The position numbers and the translations under genes are program-made. From Gautieria morchelliformis (lineage: Eukaryota > Basidiomycota > Agaricomycetes > Gomphales > Gomphaceae): a stretch of DNA of 64,000 nucleotides. The notes beneath the pieces were generated by a model, which was given only the letters and a program-made list of their open reading frames with translations, made no database searches and was not told where the DNA came from. Shown here in pieces: positions 22,974-34,458 of this stretch; within the stretch, counting starts at the first letter, position 1, and every line of letters starts with the position of its first letter. The stretch spans positions 124,001-188,000 of the forward strand of contig WHVA01000105.1 in the NCBI GenBank assembly GCA_015179125.1, given 5' to 3'.

Positions 22974-23162
22974 TGTAAGGTGGTTGGCTTATTACTTGTG
23001 TTATCACAAGGCAGTAGAACTCAACCAAACTATGGTGATTCTAATATGATGTAGTGACGGTTACAGGTAAAGTCAAGCTGGGGAATCCCGGAGGTCCCAT
23101 GCAAGAACTATACAGTGGGTCCTCATGGACCCACTGGTGCTATGTAAGCTTATGTATTTACA
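22974..23162. repeat. Repeat F: TGTAA...TTACA segment shared with 47,325-47,400
   Basis: The first 78 bp (through CTAATATGATG) recur at 47,325-47,402 with few differences. The 189-bp segment has TGTAA/TTACA ends like an LTR, but no matching target duplication was found. It could be the 3' LTR of the minus-strand element to its right. Confidence 0.45.
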
Positions 23163-23184
23163 CCCTCCCCCACTATGGAGAACT

Positions 23185-25098
23185 CTAATCCCTATAGATC
23201 TCGGCGTCGAGGTCCTTGTCCTGGGCTGAGGGAGCGTCGTCCATTGGGACATCCTCATATGGAGCCGGCAGGGGCCAGGGATCCACATGCATTGCATCCA
23301 CGTGAGCAGATGTGGATGGACCGGGTCTGGCTCGGGGATGATACGGACCTGTTTCAAGAGATGGGTTGATCCCTATCTCCTGGAGGAAGGTGGCATCCGC
23401 GACCAGATCAGGTTGCGGATCTGGGGGGCGGGATGCGAGCAGTTCCTTATCGAGCTGCTCCAAGGTGCTAGCAGCCGCTTTCTCGCGGGCACACTGGGAC
23501 AACTTCAGTCCCTGTTTGTGCCACCACTGCCCTGTGCACGCAGCGGTGTTCGTGACTTCCTTGTCTCGAAGTCGTTGAAAGTATCTCTTGATCCAAGGGA
23601 TATGTTCATGGTTCACGCCGCCATGGAGGGCTAGTCATGACACGAGTTCCTTCAGCACTAGTCTGTTCCCAATCAGGAACGTCCTGGTGACGGAGGCCCA
23701 AAGGGTGTGCATGGTGGGAGAAGGGATCGTGATGTCAGTCATGAGCTCCTGCCACTGGCGCGGTGTACCAAACAAGTTGCTTAAACATGACTTGAGGGGG
23801 GACTGTGGCTTGCCTTTGGGCACCAGGATCTGTATCCACATCTAGATATCAATATCTGTTGTGTTTAGCCCACCCTCCACATCATCGTGGATGGCAGGAG
23901 GGACACCTTTGGTGTTTGACTGCCAGCCGCTGAGCACCGTGACTATGTCATCTGGTGTGCCATCCAGAATATTTATGTAATTTGGACGGGGCTTACAGGG
24001 GCCCTCCTCTCGGAGGCGCCAGAATGCAGTATTCATTTCCGGCATGCACTGGTTGACCGGGGTATCCTTGGCAAGCGTGAGGAGGTCTTGGAACCTCTGC
24101 TCGGTTATGGGGCAGACATGGTACCACTCAGCGACCCGAGGGACCAATCTGCCTAGGGGCTGCGGCAAGCGGCCCGTCACGGAGATCGGTGGATCTCCGT
24201 GTCTCAACGGCTCCCCTTCCCCTGGGTAGCGTTGTATAACTCCTGCCCCTGGCAGCGATAGCATGACATGAGGACCTATGTACTGGGCCTGGGCTGTGGC
24301 TAGTGCCCGGTGCAGCCGGGGTTCGTCGACGCTGTGTGCTGATGATTCTGCTAGATACGCGTTCTTGACATGTTCTAGTTCATCTGCCAGTCCATTCTCT
24401 ATGACTGGCGGTGGGAGGTGTTTTCTGTGTTTCCATTTGGAAACACATTCAGCCCGGTCTGAGTCATAATCATCCCAGACCGACATGTCGGACAGCCATC
24501 CATCCGGGATGTCAGCGTAGGCCGACTTGAATGACGCTGTTGCTGTCAACAGTGTTGTGACTGTCGCTGTCCTGGATGCCGTGTGAGGCTCTGTTATCCG
24601 GCTGGCCAAAGCCAAGCCTGTCGGGAGGGGCGCAGCCCTGGGGCTAGTATCGCCCCTTTATCGCGCAATGGCAGTGGAGCCATTGGGTGGGATGATGGTA
24701 CGGCCACAGGCTGGGCCTTTGGCCATGCCAGGGTGGGGCGTGTTCGCCTGGCTCCTTCGAGTTGTTGTTTCAACTCATGGATCTTGTCATCCCGACATGA
24801 GACTTGTTCAGGTTCGGACTCCAGGTCCCGCTTGAGGCGCTCGATCTCTGCCTGAGTGTCCTCGACTGCCATTCGTCTGGCCCCTTTGGTGATCCAGGGC
24901 CAGGTGTCTTTGACTGCGTAGCCGATGTCATTGTCTATGATCCTTATCTTACTGGAGTTTGACGACTCCGCTAAGTGGGTTGTGTATGATTTGCAACATT
25001 TGCATTTATCTGAATGTGTAATGGCGAGCCTGTCGTTCCATGACGCTATTTCCCAGTTTTCAGGAGCCAACTTCTTTGAGAAGATTGCGGCGGCTCCC
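23185..25098 (-). mobile_element. Element-associated ORFs of unknown function, minus strand
   Basis: Three consecutive minus-strand open frames lie at 25,098-24,594, 24,615-23,842 and 23,616-23,185. The first has a motif SDKCKCCKSYTTHLAES and a coiled-coil stretch (IERLKRDLESEPEQ). The second is 257 residues, acidic, with no known fold. The third contains TGQWWHKQGLKLS and a proline-rich end. I recall similar high-copy hypothetical proteins from mushroom genomes, but that is memory, not evidence here. They lie downstream, on the same strand, of the protease fragment at 31,580-32,765, with LTR-C and Copia-1 between. They are treated as part of a decayed retroelement. The function is unknown. 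Confidence 0.5.
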
Positions 25099-26068
25099 TG
25101 TCAAGATTGGTTTTTAGGTGTTAATATCGTGTATTAGTGAACACAGTGAATGCCTGAATAACCTGTGCGAATAAGTATGCCATTTGGCAAATAGGAGAAC
25201 CAATAAATGTTCACAAGATAAGTGGGCTGCCCGAACGGAGCTCGCCCTATCTACAGTTGTAGTGAAATAGCCCGTGACTCTTGACGATGTAACGTGCAAG
25301 GTGTCACGAAAGGGTTGTCTAAGTAGCGACAATCTCCTCGTCAGCAAAGGCGCTCCTTCAGAGCCCTTCGCCAACGGCACAGAAAATAGTTTGAAGGCTA
25401 AGGTAACGAAGATGAAGTATGAGAACTCACCAGTGATGCCTAAGTCTTCTTCTGGTCGAAGATAGAAATCTACAGGAGAAGGCTCAAGACAATAGTCACA
25501 GCGAGGTCAAGTTTGCACAAGATGGACATATGATAATTGAACTGGGGAATATACATGTGAATGCAAACTACTTATATCGAATGCTCGTATGGTATCAGCG
25601 AATAGGAAAGAAGCCACCATGAGTCAGGGTTGGATAGGGGTGTGCAGTCATGATATGAAATAGATGGAATAAACATACAATAGAGTGAGGGAGGAGGGCG
25701 AACATGAAACGACGGAGAGTAAAGATGGCGAAAACACTTATGTATGAAACCATGTCTTGGGACCTGCATATATGCTACCCTGCACCGACTCTTCGTCTAC
25801 TGGGTTGATCCCACACAACCTATGGGTAGGATGTCCTGCGAACGCATCCTGGCCATATGAACACCTAAAGGGGTTGGATCGAGAAGCTGATGGTGTTAGC
25901 AACTAGGGGCTATGGCAGGGAAGGTTCGGTAGAGTTCTTAGAAAGCTAGAATCAAATATACTCTCTCAGTGAATTTATTGTCACTGATGTATTAATACAA
26001 TACCTAGAATCAAATATACTACATGATTTTCAGTCAACATGCTATGTAAATATGAAGAATACTACTCG

Positions 26069-26102
26069 CCTCTCTCAGTGAATTTATTGTCACTGAGAGA
26101 GG
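26069..26102. repeat. Perfect hairpin in the Copia LTR
   Basis: Inverted arms CCTCTCTCAGTGA and TCACTGAGAGAGG (13 bp each) around an 8-base AT-rich loop. The same structure is in every Copia LTR of the window, and a half copy lies about 100 bp away in the same LTR. Whether it acts in RNA is unknown. Confidence 0.85.
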
Positions 26103-29100
26103 AGTGTAATCCTGTCTCAGAAGGCATATACTTGCACCCGGCCCTTTAGTGCCCAAGGGCTCGCGCGTCGAAGTCATTTCAAACTCCGCTGGGTGCAGCC
26201 GCCTGTGAAAATAGAAATAACAGAATGGAATGGAGAGATAGGGAGTGGCTAGAAAATTTCGAAAATAAGCAGGGGAGTGGATGCATGGTACAAGAACAGT
26301 ATGAGAAAATATTGAAACACCACACAATAAATTGAATATATTATGCTTGATTTTGGTGCAGGAGCATAAATGCACCCAACACGCCCCCTCAAGCTTAATA
26401 TATTCCGATTTTCTCGTTGAGGATTCTCACTTTAGGACTAGGAAGTCCTTTAGTGAGAAGATCGGCTAGCATGTGTTCCGTTGGCAGGTACACAAGCTTA
26501 ATTTCTTCATCTTCGACTATATCTCGGATGAAATATAATCTAATGTCGAAATGCTTGGTCCTCGTGTGTTGTTGAGTGCCATAGACGATGGCAATGGCTG
26601 ATTGATTGTCTGAATAAAGTTTGATGGGACAATTCAGCGGTTGGAATACTTCAGAAATAAAGTGGCGCATCCATAAGGCTTCTTTGCTCGCATGAGTCAG
26701 AGCAACGAATTCGGCTTCAGTTGATGATAGGGCTACAATGGATTGTTTTTGACAACTCCATGATACTGTCCCTCCATCAATCTGAAAAATATAAGCCGAG
26801 TATGAGTGCCTGTGCTCTTGAGATGAGGCCGTCTCGATTCTTCCCAAGTGTCAATTTGTAGTCCATCGTGCCTTTTAGATATTTAAAGACACATTTGACT
26901 GCATGCCAATGTGTTGGACCTGGGTTTTCGAGGAATTGAGAAAGTAATGACACTGCGAATGCAATGTCTGGTCGAGTGGCTACTGCTGCCCACATCAATG
27001 ATCCTATCGCTTGTCTGTATGGAATTCTTGACATCTTCTGTTTGCCTTCATCTGTAGAAGGGCATTGGTCTCTGGATAATTTAACGGCTGGGTCGAGAGG
27101 CGTTGAAAATGTTTTGGCATCATCCAGATTGAATTTTTTGATGATTTTTTGGATGTATGCGGCTTGTGATATTGCAATCGATTTGTTATTCCAATCTCTT
27201 TCGATTTTGAGGTTTAAAAGCCAGTGAATCTCGCCTAGGTCTTTCATACTAAAAACCTGGGCAAGGTCATGCTTTACCTCATCGAGGATTGGTTGACTCT
27301 CAGCTGTGATAGTGAGGTCGTCTACCGCCGTTGCAATAATCGCATGCCCTCTCGGTCCACGTCTGCAAAATACAGCTCCATCCGAAGCTGATTTAGTGAA
27401 TCCTAACTTGAGAAATTCACCACTCAGATGTTTGTACCATTCCCTTCCAGACTGTTTGAGGCTGTAAAGTGCTTTCTTCAGCAGGAGGACATCATCTTTG
27501 TCTCCGGTCTCATATCCATACGGCTGTCTCATGTAAATAGGTTCTGGCAGTGTAGCATTCAAATACGCACTGTCCACATCCATTTGGTGAATAGGCCAGT
27601 TGTTCCTGGCAGCAATGGCACATATAATCCGTAAGGAAGTCATCCGAGCAACAGGTGCATAGGTTTCATTGTAGTCGACTCCAAAACTTTGTGTAAAGCC
27701 TTGGGTGACCATCCTCGATCTAGGTGTAATGGGTTCACCTTCTGGATTGCGTTTCCAGAGGAATACCCATCTATTTCCGACAATATTTGCCCCAGGAGGT
27801 GGTTTAACCACTTCCCATACACCTTTGTCAAGTAGCACCTGGTACTCTTTATCCATCGATGCTTTCCACATAGGATCATTTAAGGCTTCATCTGCATTGC
27901 TAGGCTCAGTCTGATTCAAATCCGGCAGCACATTATCTTTGTTTTGATCGGAGGTCGAAAGTGTACTGATGGCAAGGTTATAATCACTGATGCCGTCAGT
28001 GACAGAGGATAAATCTTGTTCGAATAATTTGTCTTGATGGTCCTCAATGTCCTCGTAAGCTAGTGTAGTGATATCTGCACCAGCATGTCTCTTAGCTTGA
28101 GATCTTGTTACGGGACCACTTGGGGCCGGCTGCACCTGCTGCTGACGGATCCTCTCGCTTCTCCTTGTTGGAGCAGCTTCTTTAGGTCTGACATCAACAG
28201 TCTGACTGGGTTGCAGCTCTTTCAGACGTTCCTCTGGTTCATCATCATCAATTTCCTCGATCTTTGCCTCCTCGCTGATTAAGCGACTAGGCATAGGTGC
28301 TGGCGCCGAGATGGCCTGTATCATTTTTCTGGACGTAGGTAGCTGTGACTCTTCAATAGAAATGATTGGAGCTTTGCCCCCCTTCATCTCTGAGTCAAAT
28401 ATAACATTCTGCTCGACAGAAACCTTCTGAGAGTCAGGCCAGTAGATGCAGTGACCATGGCTCTGTCCAGAGATTCCTATCCACTGAGCTCTTTTGGCAC
28501 GGGCTGCTAGTTTGTTTCCCTCTTTGACTTTAACGTAGACTTCATTTCCCCACACGTGTATGTCTTTCAGGTTCGGTTTCTCGTGATGGATCATTTCAAA
28601 AGGGGTTTTGTCTGGCAAAGCTCTTGTGTGTGTCCGATTCCTAAGATAGTTGGCATGCAAAATTGCATGCCCCCATAGAGTCTTAGGAAGACTTGATTCC
28701 AATAGCATGGCACGAGCTCTTTCAACTAGAGTTCGGTTTAAACGTTCAGCAACACCATTCGACTCTGGGGTGTCGTGTACGGTTAACCGATGCTTCGTGC
28801 CTTGCTTGGCCAAATGCTGTTCAAATTCCGAGCTTGTGTATTCGCCCCCTCTGTCGGAAACAAGTGCTCTGATGTGCACATTCCTCTGTCGAAGCATCAA
28901 GGCCTCGTAGAGTTTGTATTTTGAAAATGCTTCCGATTTGTTTGCCATCAAATAGATAACCGATTCCTTTGAGTAGTCGTCGATGAAAGACACATAATAG
29001 GATTTCTTGTCAATTGTGGAGTGTCTCGCTGGTCCCCAGACATCAGAATAAATTCTGTCACCGAATTTTGATGATCGGCTTCTGGGTTCCTGAGGAAGTG

Positions 29101-30607
29101 ATTTACGTGCAATCTTCGCCTGAATGCACGCATCGCAAACAACCTTGTCACCTTTTGAGCTCAATTCAATGCCTAATATCATGCCACGGTTGAGCAAGTG
29201 CTGTAGGGACTTTTGTGAAATGTGCCCCATTTTTTGATGTATTTCCATGGCTGATGCGCATACATGCGCTTCGGCACTTGTGTGTTGTAAATCAAATCGA
29301 TATAAGCCATTCAGCTTCGGTGCTTGCATCAATATCCTGCCTTTACGATTGGATATTGTGCATTTCTGATCAGCTATTTGTGTGTTATAGCCTGCATCAT
29401 CGCACCGGCCGATCGAGATGAGGGTAACAGCCATTTTTGGCGCGTAGAACGTATCCTTCAATGTAATGTTCACAGTCTTATCTCCAACCTTGTTAGATAG
29501 CACGAGTGAGCCTGAACCAAAGGCATCAAAAGTGCCTTTGTTGGCTGCACGAATTGTGCGCGGCTGTGAGAATGGACTGTAATCCCTCAATAAATTCTTG
29601 TGAGGGGTCATATGTGCGGTCGTTCCAGTGTCGAGAATAACAACAGTGTCCAGAGATAAACTACTCAAATTAGAGCAGTCGAAGTTGGCGAAAGCGGCTG
29701 GACTGCCACTCTCATCCTCCTCAGAGGACACTTCTTCGGCAACATTCGCCTTGGCTTTGCCCTTCTTCTTTTTGGCTTTCGCTTTCTTCTTCTGACGTGG
29801 CCCCTGGCCTTCTTTACCACCTCCTTTAGCCCAGCAACTTTCTATAGCATGTCCAGGCTTGTGGCAATTAGTGCATGCAAGCACCTTCGGGTCTTTCCGG
29901 CCCTTCTGCCCTTTCGTAGATGAACCAATAAATGCCTGTTCTTCTTGTGAAATATTGAGGGTCTTTCTCCTGTCGTATTGAGCCTTTAGTACTCTGATAA
30001 TATCATCAGGCACTAAGGGCATTCCACATTCTTCGAGCGACGTGGTAAGGGCATTCATAACTGCCTCATAGGAGGGTGGAAGTGATGCAAGGATAATGTC
30101 GGTGAACTCTCCTTCAGAAATTCTGGCTCCCATCTCATTGAGACGAGCATAGAGGTCTTGGGCCTTGTCCAAGTGATCTCTCAAGTCCCCATCCTCAGGA
30201 CACCTCATACTGCGAAGCTGTCTCTGTAGGTTGGTGAGGACCATCTTGGGCTTTTTGGTCATCTCATTGACCAATGCATCCCAGACTTCTTTTGCTGTAT
30301 GTCTCTTCTGTAGCATCAGGGCTAGTGACTCTGACACTGAGACGATTATTTGGGTTTTTGCCTGTCCTTCTCTGGCAAGATATTTCTCCAGCTTCTCCTC
30401 AGCCTTCTCTATCTGAGTTTCCTCAGCTTCTGTGAGAATATGGCCTGGGGGCATGACTGGAGGATCAGGAGGTCGAATGGCTCTCCCTTCTATATGCCTG
30501 AGTAGATTTTTGGACTCAAAATAACTTGTGAGAGTAGCTCGCCACAGAGGCCAATTACTTCCATCTGTTGCAAGCTTCTCCACACCCAAAAGCTTCTGCG
30601 AAGTGTC

Positions 30608-30624
30608 TGCGGGGCCCATAACCC
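30608..30624 (-). other. Copia-1 primer-binding site overlapping the polyprotein start codon
   Basis: Directly inside the 5' LTR the minus strand reads GGGTTATGGGCCCCGC, closely matching the complement of the initiator tRNA-Met anticodon arm, the half-tRNA site known from Drosophila copia. The ATG of the polyprotein (30,619-30,617) lies within it, leaving a leader of only six bases after the LTR. The next in-frame ATG would lose the gag N-terminus. Confidence 0.75.
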
Positions 30625-31579
30625 TTGTTAGCAACTAGGGGCCAAGGCAGGGAAGGTTCGGTAGAGTTCTTAGAAAGCTAGAATCAAATATACTCTCTCA
30701 GTGAATTTATTGTCACTGATGTATTAATACAATACCTAGAATCAAATATACTACATGATTTTCAGTCAACATGCTATGTAAATATGAAGAATACTACTCG
30801 CCTCTCTCAGTGAATTTATTGTCACTGAGAGAGGAGTGTAATCCTGTCTCAGAAGGCATATACTTGCACCCGGCCCTTTAGCGCCCAAGGGCTCGCGCGT
30901 CGAAGTCATTTCAAACTCCGCTGGGTGCAGCCGCCTGTGAAAGTAGAAATAACAGAATGAAATGGAGAGATAGAGAGTGACTGGAAAATTTCGAAAATAA
31001 GCAGAGAAATGGATGCATGGTACAAGAACAGTATGAGAAAATATTGAAACACCACACAATAAATTGAATATATTATGCTTGATTTTGGTGCAGGAGCATA
31101 AATGCACCCAACAGATGGAGCCAGTGGCGAGCCATCATGCCGAGTAGGGGATGCTGATCGTGTTTGATGGCGTGCCTGCTGGCAAATGATGCGAGCAGTG
31201 AATGGTTGTTCGGCGAAATGCAGCGAAGGGTGAATAGAATGATCATTGAAGAGCCGTGGCCCAAGGGGAAGGCGAAGCCACGTGAACGTAGAGGTGGACT
31301 GGGGAAATGGATAATGGGGCTTAACTGGGTACAGGAAACAAACAAGTTACGCCATCCGAGCAAAGGAGCATCCGACGGGGTTTGAGCCAGGAAGGTAAAG
31401 GGACCCGTGATGGACGATTGAGCCAGGGAGAAGGTGTTTATCGAGTACAGGTAGCGCTGCTACGTGCGAATGATATAAGAGCGAATAAACGTTCGGCGAA
31501 TTCGGCGAGGAGCGAACAGGGAGAGCAAAGAAGTGGGGTTTCAAGGTTACTGGGTATACAAAATGGACGGGTCATGACA

Positions 31580-32765
31580 CTCCCTTATTCGGAGCCGCTG
31601 GCTGTGGCGTGGAGGTTGATGGCTCAACGTCCATGGGTTCTTTGATGCCATCCATTCCTCGTGCAAGCAAGGGATGTCATTGTCCTCACGGACGATGGGT
31701 GTAGTTTGGGCAGCCATCAAGCGCCATGTGCATCTGTTTGGACCCCCAGCACTCGGCAGCTTTTTCCTTTTTTCTAGCGCTTTCATTGTGAGATGACAGT
31801 GTCTCTCCCTGCGGGTGTAGGGAGAGGTTGGGGACGAGTCGCGAGACTCATCCTCCTGGCTTCAATTGGCCAGGGTGGGTGGGCATGGGCTCCGAGGTGA
31901 TTCTACTCACCTTTGGATCTGTGCCTCCCTTTGACAACTTGTTGTCATTGAAGCTTACTTTTCCTGTGGGGATGGTTTCATTTCCCACATGGATCGTCCC
32001 TGGACTGGAGAGGTCCAGGGTCACTCCTAGTTTCCTTAGGAACGGAGTTCCCAGGATAGTGTCATAATACTTGACATGTGCAACATCGAAGTATTCTTCG
32101 ACTATTTCACGACCAAATTTAATGGTCATGTTTGTCCCATAGTTGATCATTGATCGACTACTGATGCATGCCAATTGCAGGGAAATTGGCTGTTCCAAGG
32201 CAAATGTTTTAATGCCAGTGGCACAGGTGAATTCAGGGGATAGTAATACTCCTTCACTCCCACTGTCTAGTAGACAGTGGGCCTTTGTACCATTGATCTC
32301 CCAGTACCCCAACAGGGTACAGTTCTCGCTACATGGCCATGCAGGCCATGTGCAGTGTTTGCTTTGATGATGATACATCGGTTTGGCTGCCTTGTCTGGG
32401 GCCGTTGTTCGAGTAGCCATGACTTTGGCTGTCTTGTCTACTGGTGCGATTCTAATTGCGCTGGATCTGTAGGCAGTCTGATTGTCTGCCATGTCCTCAT
32501 CCCAATTGTAGTATTGGGATGGCTTTGGCTCTCAAGCCTCTGCTGGCTCGCCATTCTCTTCCTGATCCTCAGTTTCCTGAGGGTCACCCTCCCCCTCTTC
32601 AATCTCTTGAAGAGAGGTGCTGATGGGATCCTCTGGATCCCCATCGTCGTCCTGCCGTACGGCTGCTGTCTGTACTTTCGGCTTCAGGTGTGGGCAATTT
32701 GCCTTAATGTGACCTGTCTGGCCCCATTCAAAGCAGCTTGCGCTGCTGCGTGTTGTGAATTCTAT
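31580..32765 (-). mobile_element. Fossil gypsy fragment: zinc knuckle and aspartic protease
   Basis: The minus strand encodes a CCHC-like knuckle (CFEWGQTGHIKANCPH near 32,740), an acidic linker and a retropepsin domain with LLDSGSEGVLL and a flap/Ile-Leu-Gly segment DTILGTPFLRKLGV (32,490-31,850). A second short frame (31,786-31,585) follows. About one or two breaks are seen. It is probably one older element together with the minus-strand ORFs left of LTR-C. Confidence 0.7.
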
Positions 32766-33868
32766 TAGATTAATCAGAATGAATGAGGTTCTGATTGCTC
32801 AGGGAGTTTGGGCTGCCTTGTGCGCAATGTATGTGCAGGATGACTAAGCAGGGTAGCTGGTTCCCTGGTGACAAATCAAAGGACCGATGAGAGGATGTTG
32901 TCAAGGAAGAGAACGAGAACTCCAAAGTTCTTGCTTCTGGAGTGATAGAGAGTAGATAGTAATAGTAAACCCTAGATGAGGAAACAGAGAAAACTGCTGG
33001 GAAACAAGTCCTGCAGTGGTCAAACACACATGCAGACTATCTGGTGAGTGCAACCTATAATTGACTGGTTCTATTTTTGGATTAAGATGTTAATTAGTGC
33101 CTTTCAACAAATAGAATCTATTTCTCAGTGACTGGAACCACTGTGTTCGCCCCTCTTCTGTGTGCTGACTAAGCCTTTCGAGGCGCGTCCAGCACTGATG
33201 AATGAGAGTCACGTGACCGTGTCGACAGAAGAATGGTGTCGATCGAAGGGATAACCAAATCAAAAGTGTTCGCTTTTAAGGTAATATAGAGTAAGCAGTG
33301 ATAGTGAACCCTCAACGAAGATCAGGAGTAAACTATCAAGATTTGGACTCTGTAGCTATCAAACAAGACTACAGTAGTTTCAGGGTGTAAAACAATCGAT
33401 TCTGGATTATCTCGTTCATACATTTGTACTAGCTATTTATACTATGTTGATAGTAACTACTAGTGTTCAAGATATTAGACAGATGGGTCGAAAAGCTGCT
33501 TGTAACTAAGGGGTGACTAATTTATAGTCATAAAGTCATGGGGTGATGGGGATGGTGTTAGGATTGTCTGGGCTTTGAAATAGAGATCTGTACCTAGTAT
33601 ACAAAGCCCCTGTCCACATGATGTTAAGATAGTAGTCAGTCAGTCGTGTCATGGAGTTCAAATAGAAAAATGAAGCTGAATTTGCCCTGCCTAGCATAAA
33701 TCCTGGGCTTGGTGATGGGGCCACTGTCTCTGTGCCCTTTCTGTGGGGCAGCTAATTGAGTATGTATACTGTGGATGACATTCTCAAGTCGCTCCACAGC
33801 ACCCTATATTCCTGCGCAGTCTATTGTCCTCTGCGGCGTTTGGTGCCCGCACCCACTCGGTGCCTGTG
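32766..33868. other. Repeat-derived DNA left of Gypsy-2
   Basis: No gene. Two loosely similar segments (32,920-33,030 and 33,250-33,380) share TAGAGAGTAG/TAGAGTAAG and GTGAACCCT-like blocks, and the part 33,440-33,868 looks like a diverged LTR-A (TAGTAACTACTAG, TACAAAGCCCCTGTCC). Gypsy-2 inserted at its right edge. Confidence 0.4.
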
Positions 33869-34412
33869 TGTAAGAACCCGGCCTTTGGCCGGTTACTTAC
33901 CGGTATAACTTTCTTCCAAGCCCGAGCCTTGTGATACTCGTGCTCGAGTACATATGATTCTTATCCTGCGCCCGAGCCCGAGCTACAGCTCATATCCGAC
34001 CTTGATCCCATGCCCGTATCCCCTTAGTTACTGATTCCGCTCCATCACGCATCATTCATATATTACCTCGCCCTGACCTCACCCTGACTCCCACTAATAT
34101 GTTCGCCCCTGACTCGTACCCTCGCCCCATATATAAACCCCCCTGTATGCATTCCTACTCCTCAGTCTGAAAATCAACTATCGTATAACTTCGATCCCTA
34201 GCTAGTTTCTAAGCCTCGCCTCTTAAGCCAAACCTCGCCTCTTATTCGTTTGCCTCCGAAGTTAGGACTCGTGCGTAGGGTCGGCGCAGCACATAAGCTG
34301 AAGCCTAGTCCCTCTCCGACTTCCCCATCCAAACCTCGCCCCGTAACCTTGGACCGTACCTCGGGTTTCGCTCCTGACCTCGGTCAACCTTACGACGGAT
34401 CGTATCGTAACA
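33869..34412 (+). repeat. Gypsy-2 5' LTR
   Basis: 544 bp, TGTAAGAACCC...CGTAACA, with a TATA-like CATATATAAACC near 34,130. Rich in CCTCG, the pentamer found throughout this element. Confidence 0.92.
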
Positions 34413-34458
34413 GTATTTTCAGACTGCTTACACCCTACGTATCCCTTTTCTTCACTAT

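Larger units (their letters stand above)
25894..31113 (-). mobile_element. Copia-1, LTR retrotransposon with both LTRs, target duplication GATGG
   Basis: 5,220 bp, sense on minus. LTRs of 488 bp are at 25,894-26,381 and 30,626-31,113, flanked by GATGG on both sides. Parts in Ty1/Copia order on the minus strand: gag (GSNWPLW), zinc knuckle CTNCHKPGHAIESCW, protease ILDTGTTAHMT, integrase (HQKMGHIS, DRGGEYTSSEFE), reverse transcriptase (DVDSAYLNA, AVDDLTI) and RNase H, between about 30,619 and 26,395. It looks nearly whole, with about one break that Copia-2 shares. By eye the LTRs differ at about 11 of 488 sites, so it is younger than the fragments around it but older than Copia-2. Confidence 0.93.
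25099..31579. repeat. Solo LTR-C (copy 1) split by Copia-1, target duplication CTCCC
   Basis: The LTR begins TGTCAAGATTGG at 25,099 and ends GGTCATGACA at 31,579, with CTCCC on both outer sides (25,094-25,098 and 31,580-31,584). Without Copia-1 it is about 1.26 kb. It aligns along its length with copy 2 at 43,050-44,264. Copia-1 sits inside, and its own GATGG duplication shows that LTR-C was there first. Confidence 0.9.

Noticed and set aside
22974-23162. Complete LTR-F with target duplication
   Set aside because: The ends look LTR-like, but flanks GCCAA and CCCTC do not match, so only a repeat is claimed.
34250-34412. Open frame starting MPPKLGLVRRVG in the Gypsy-2 LTR as a separate gene
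   Set aside because: The same frame lies in both LTR copies and is LTR sequence that happens to be open.
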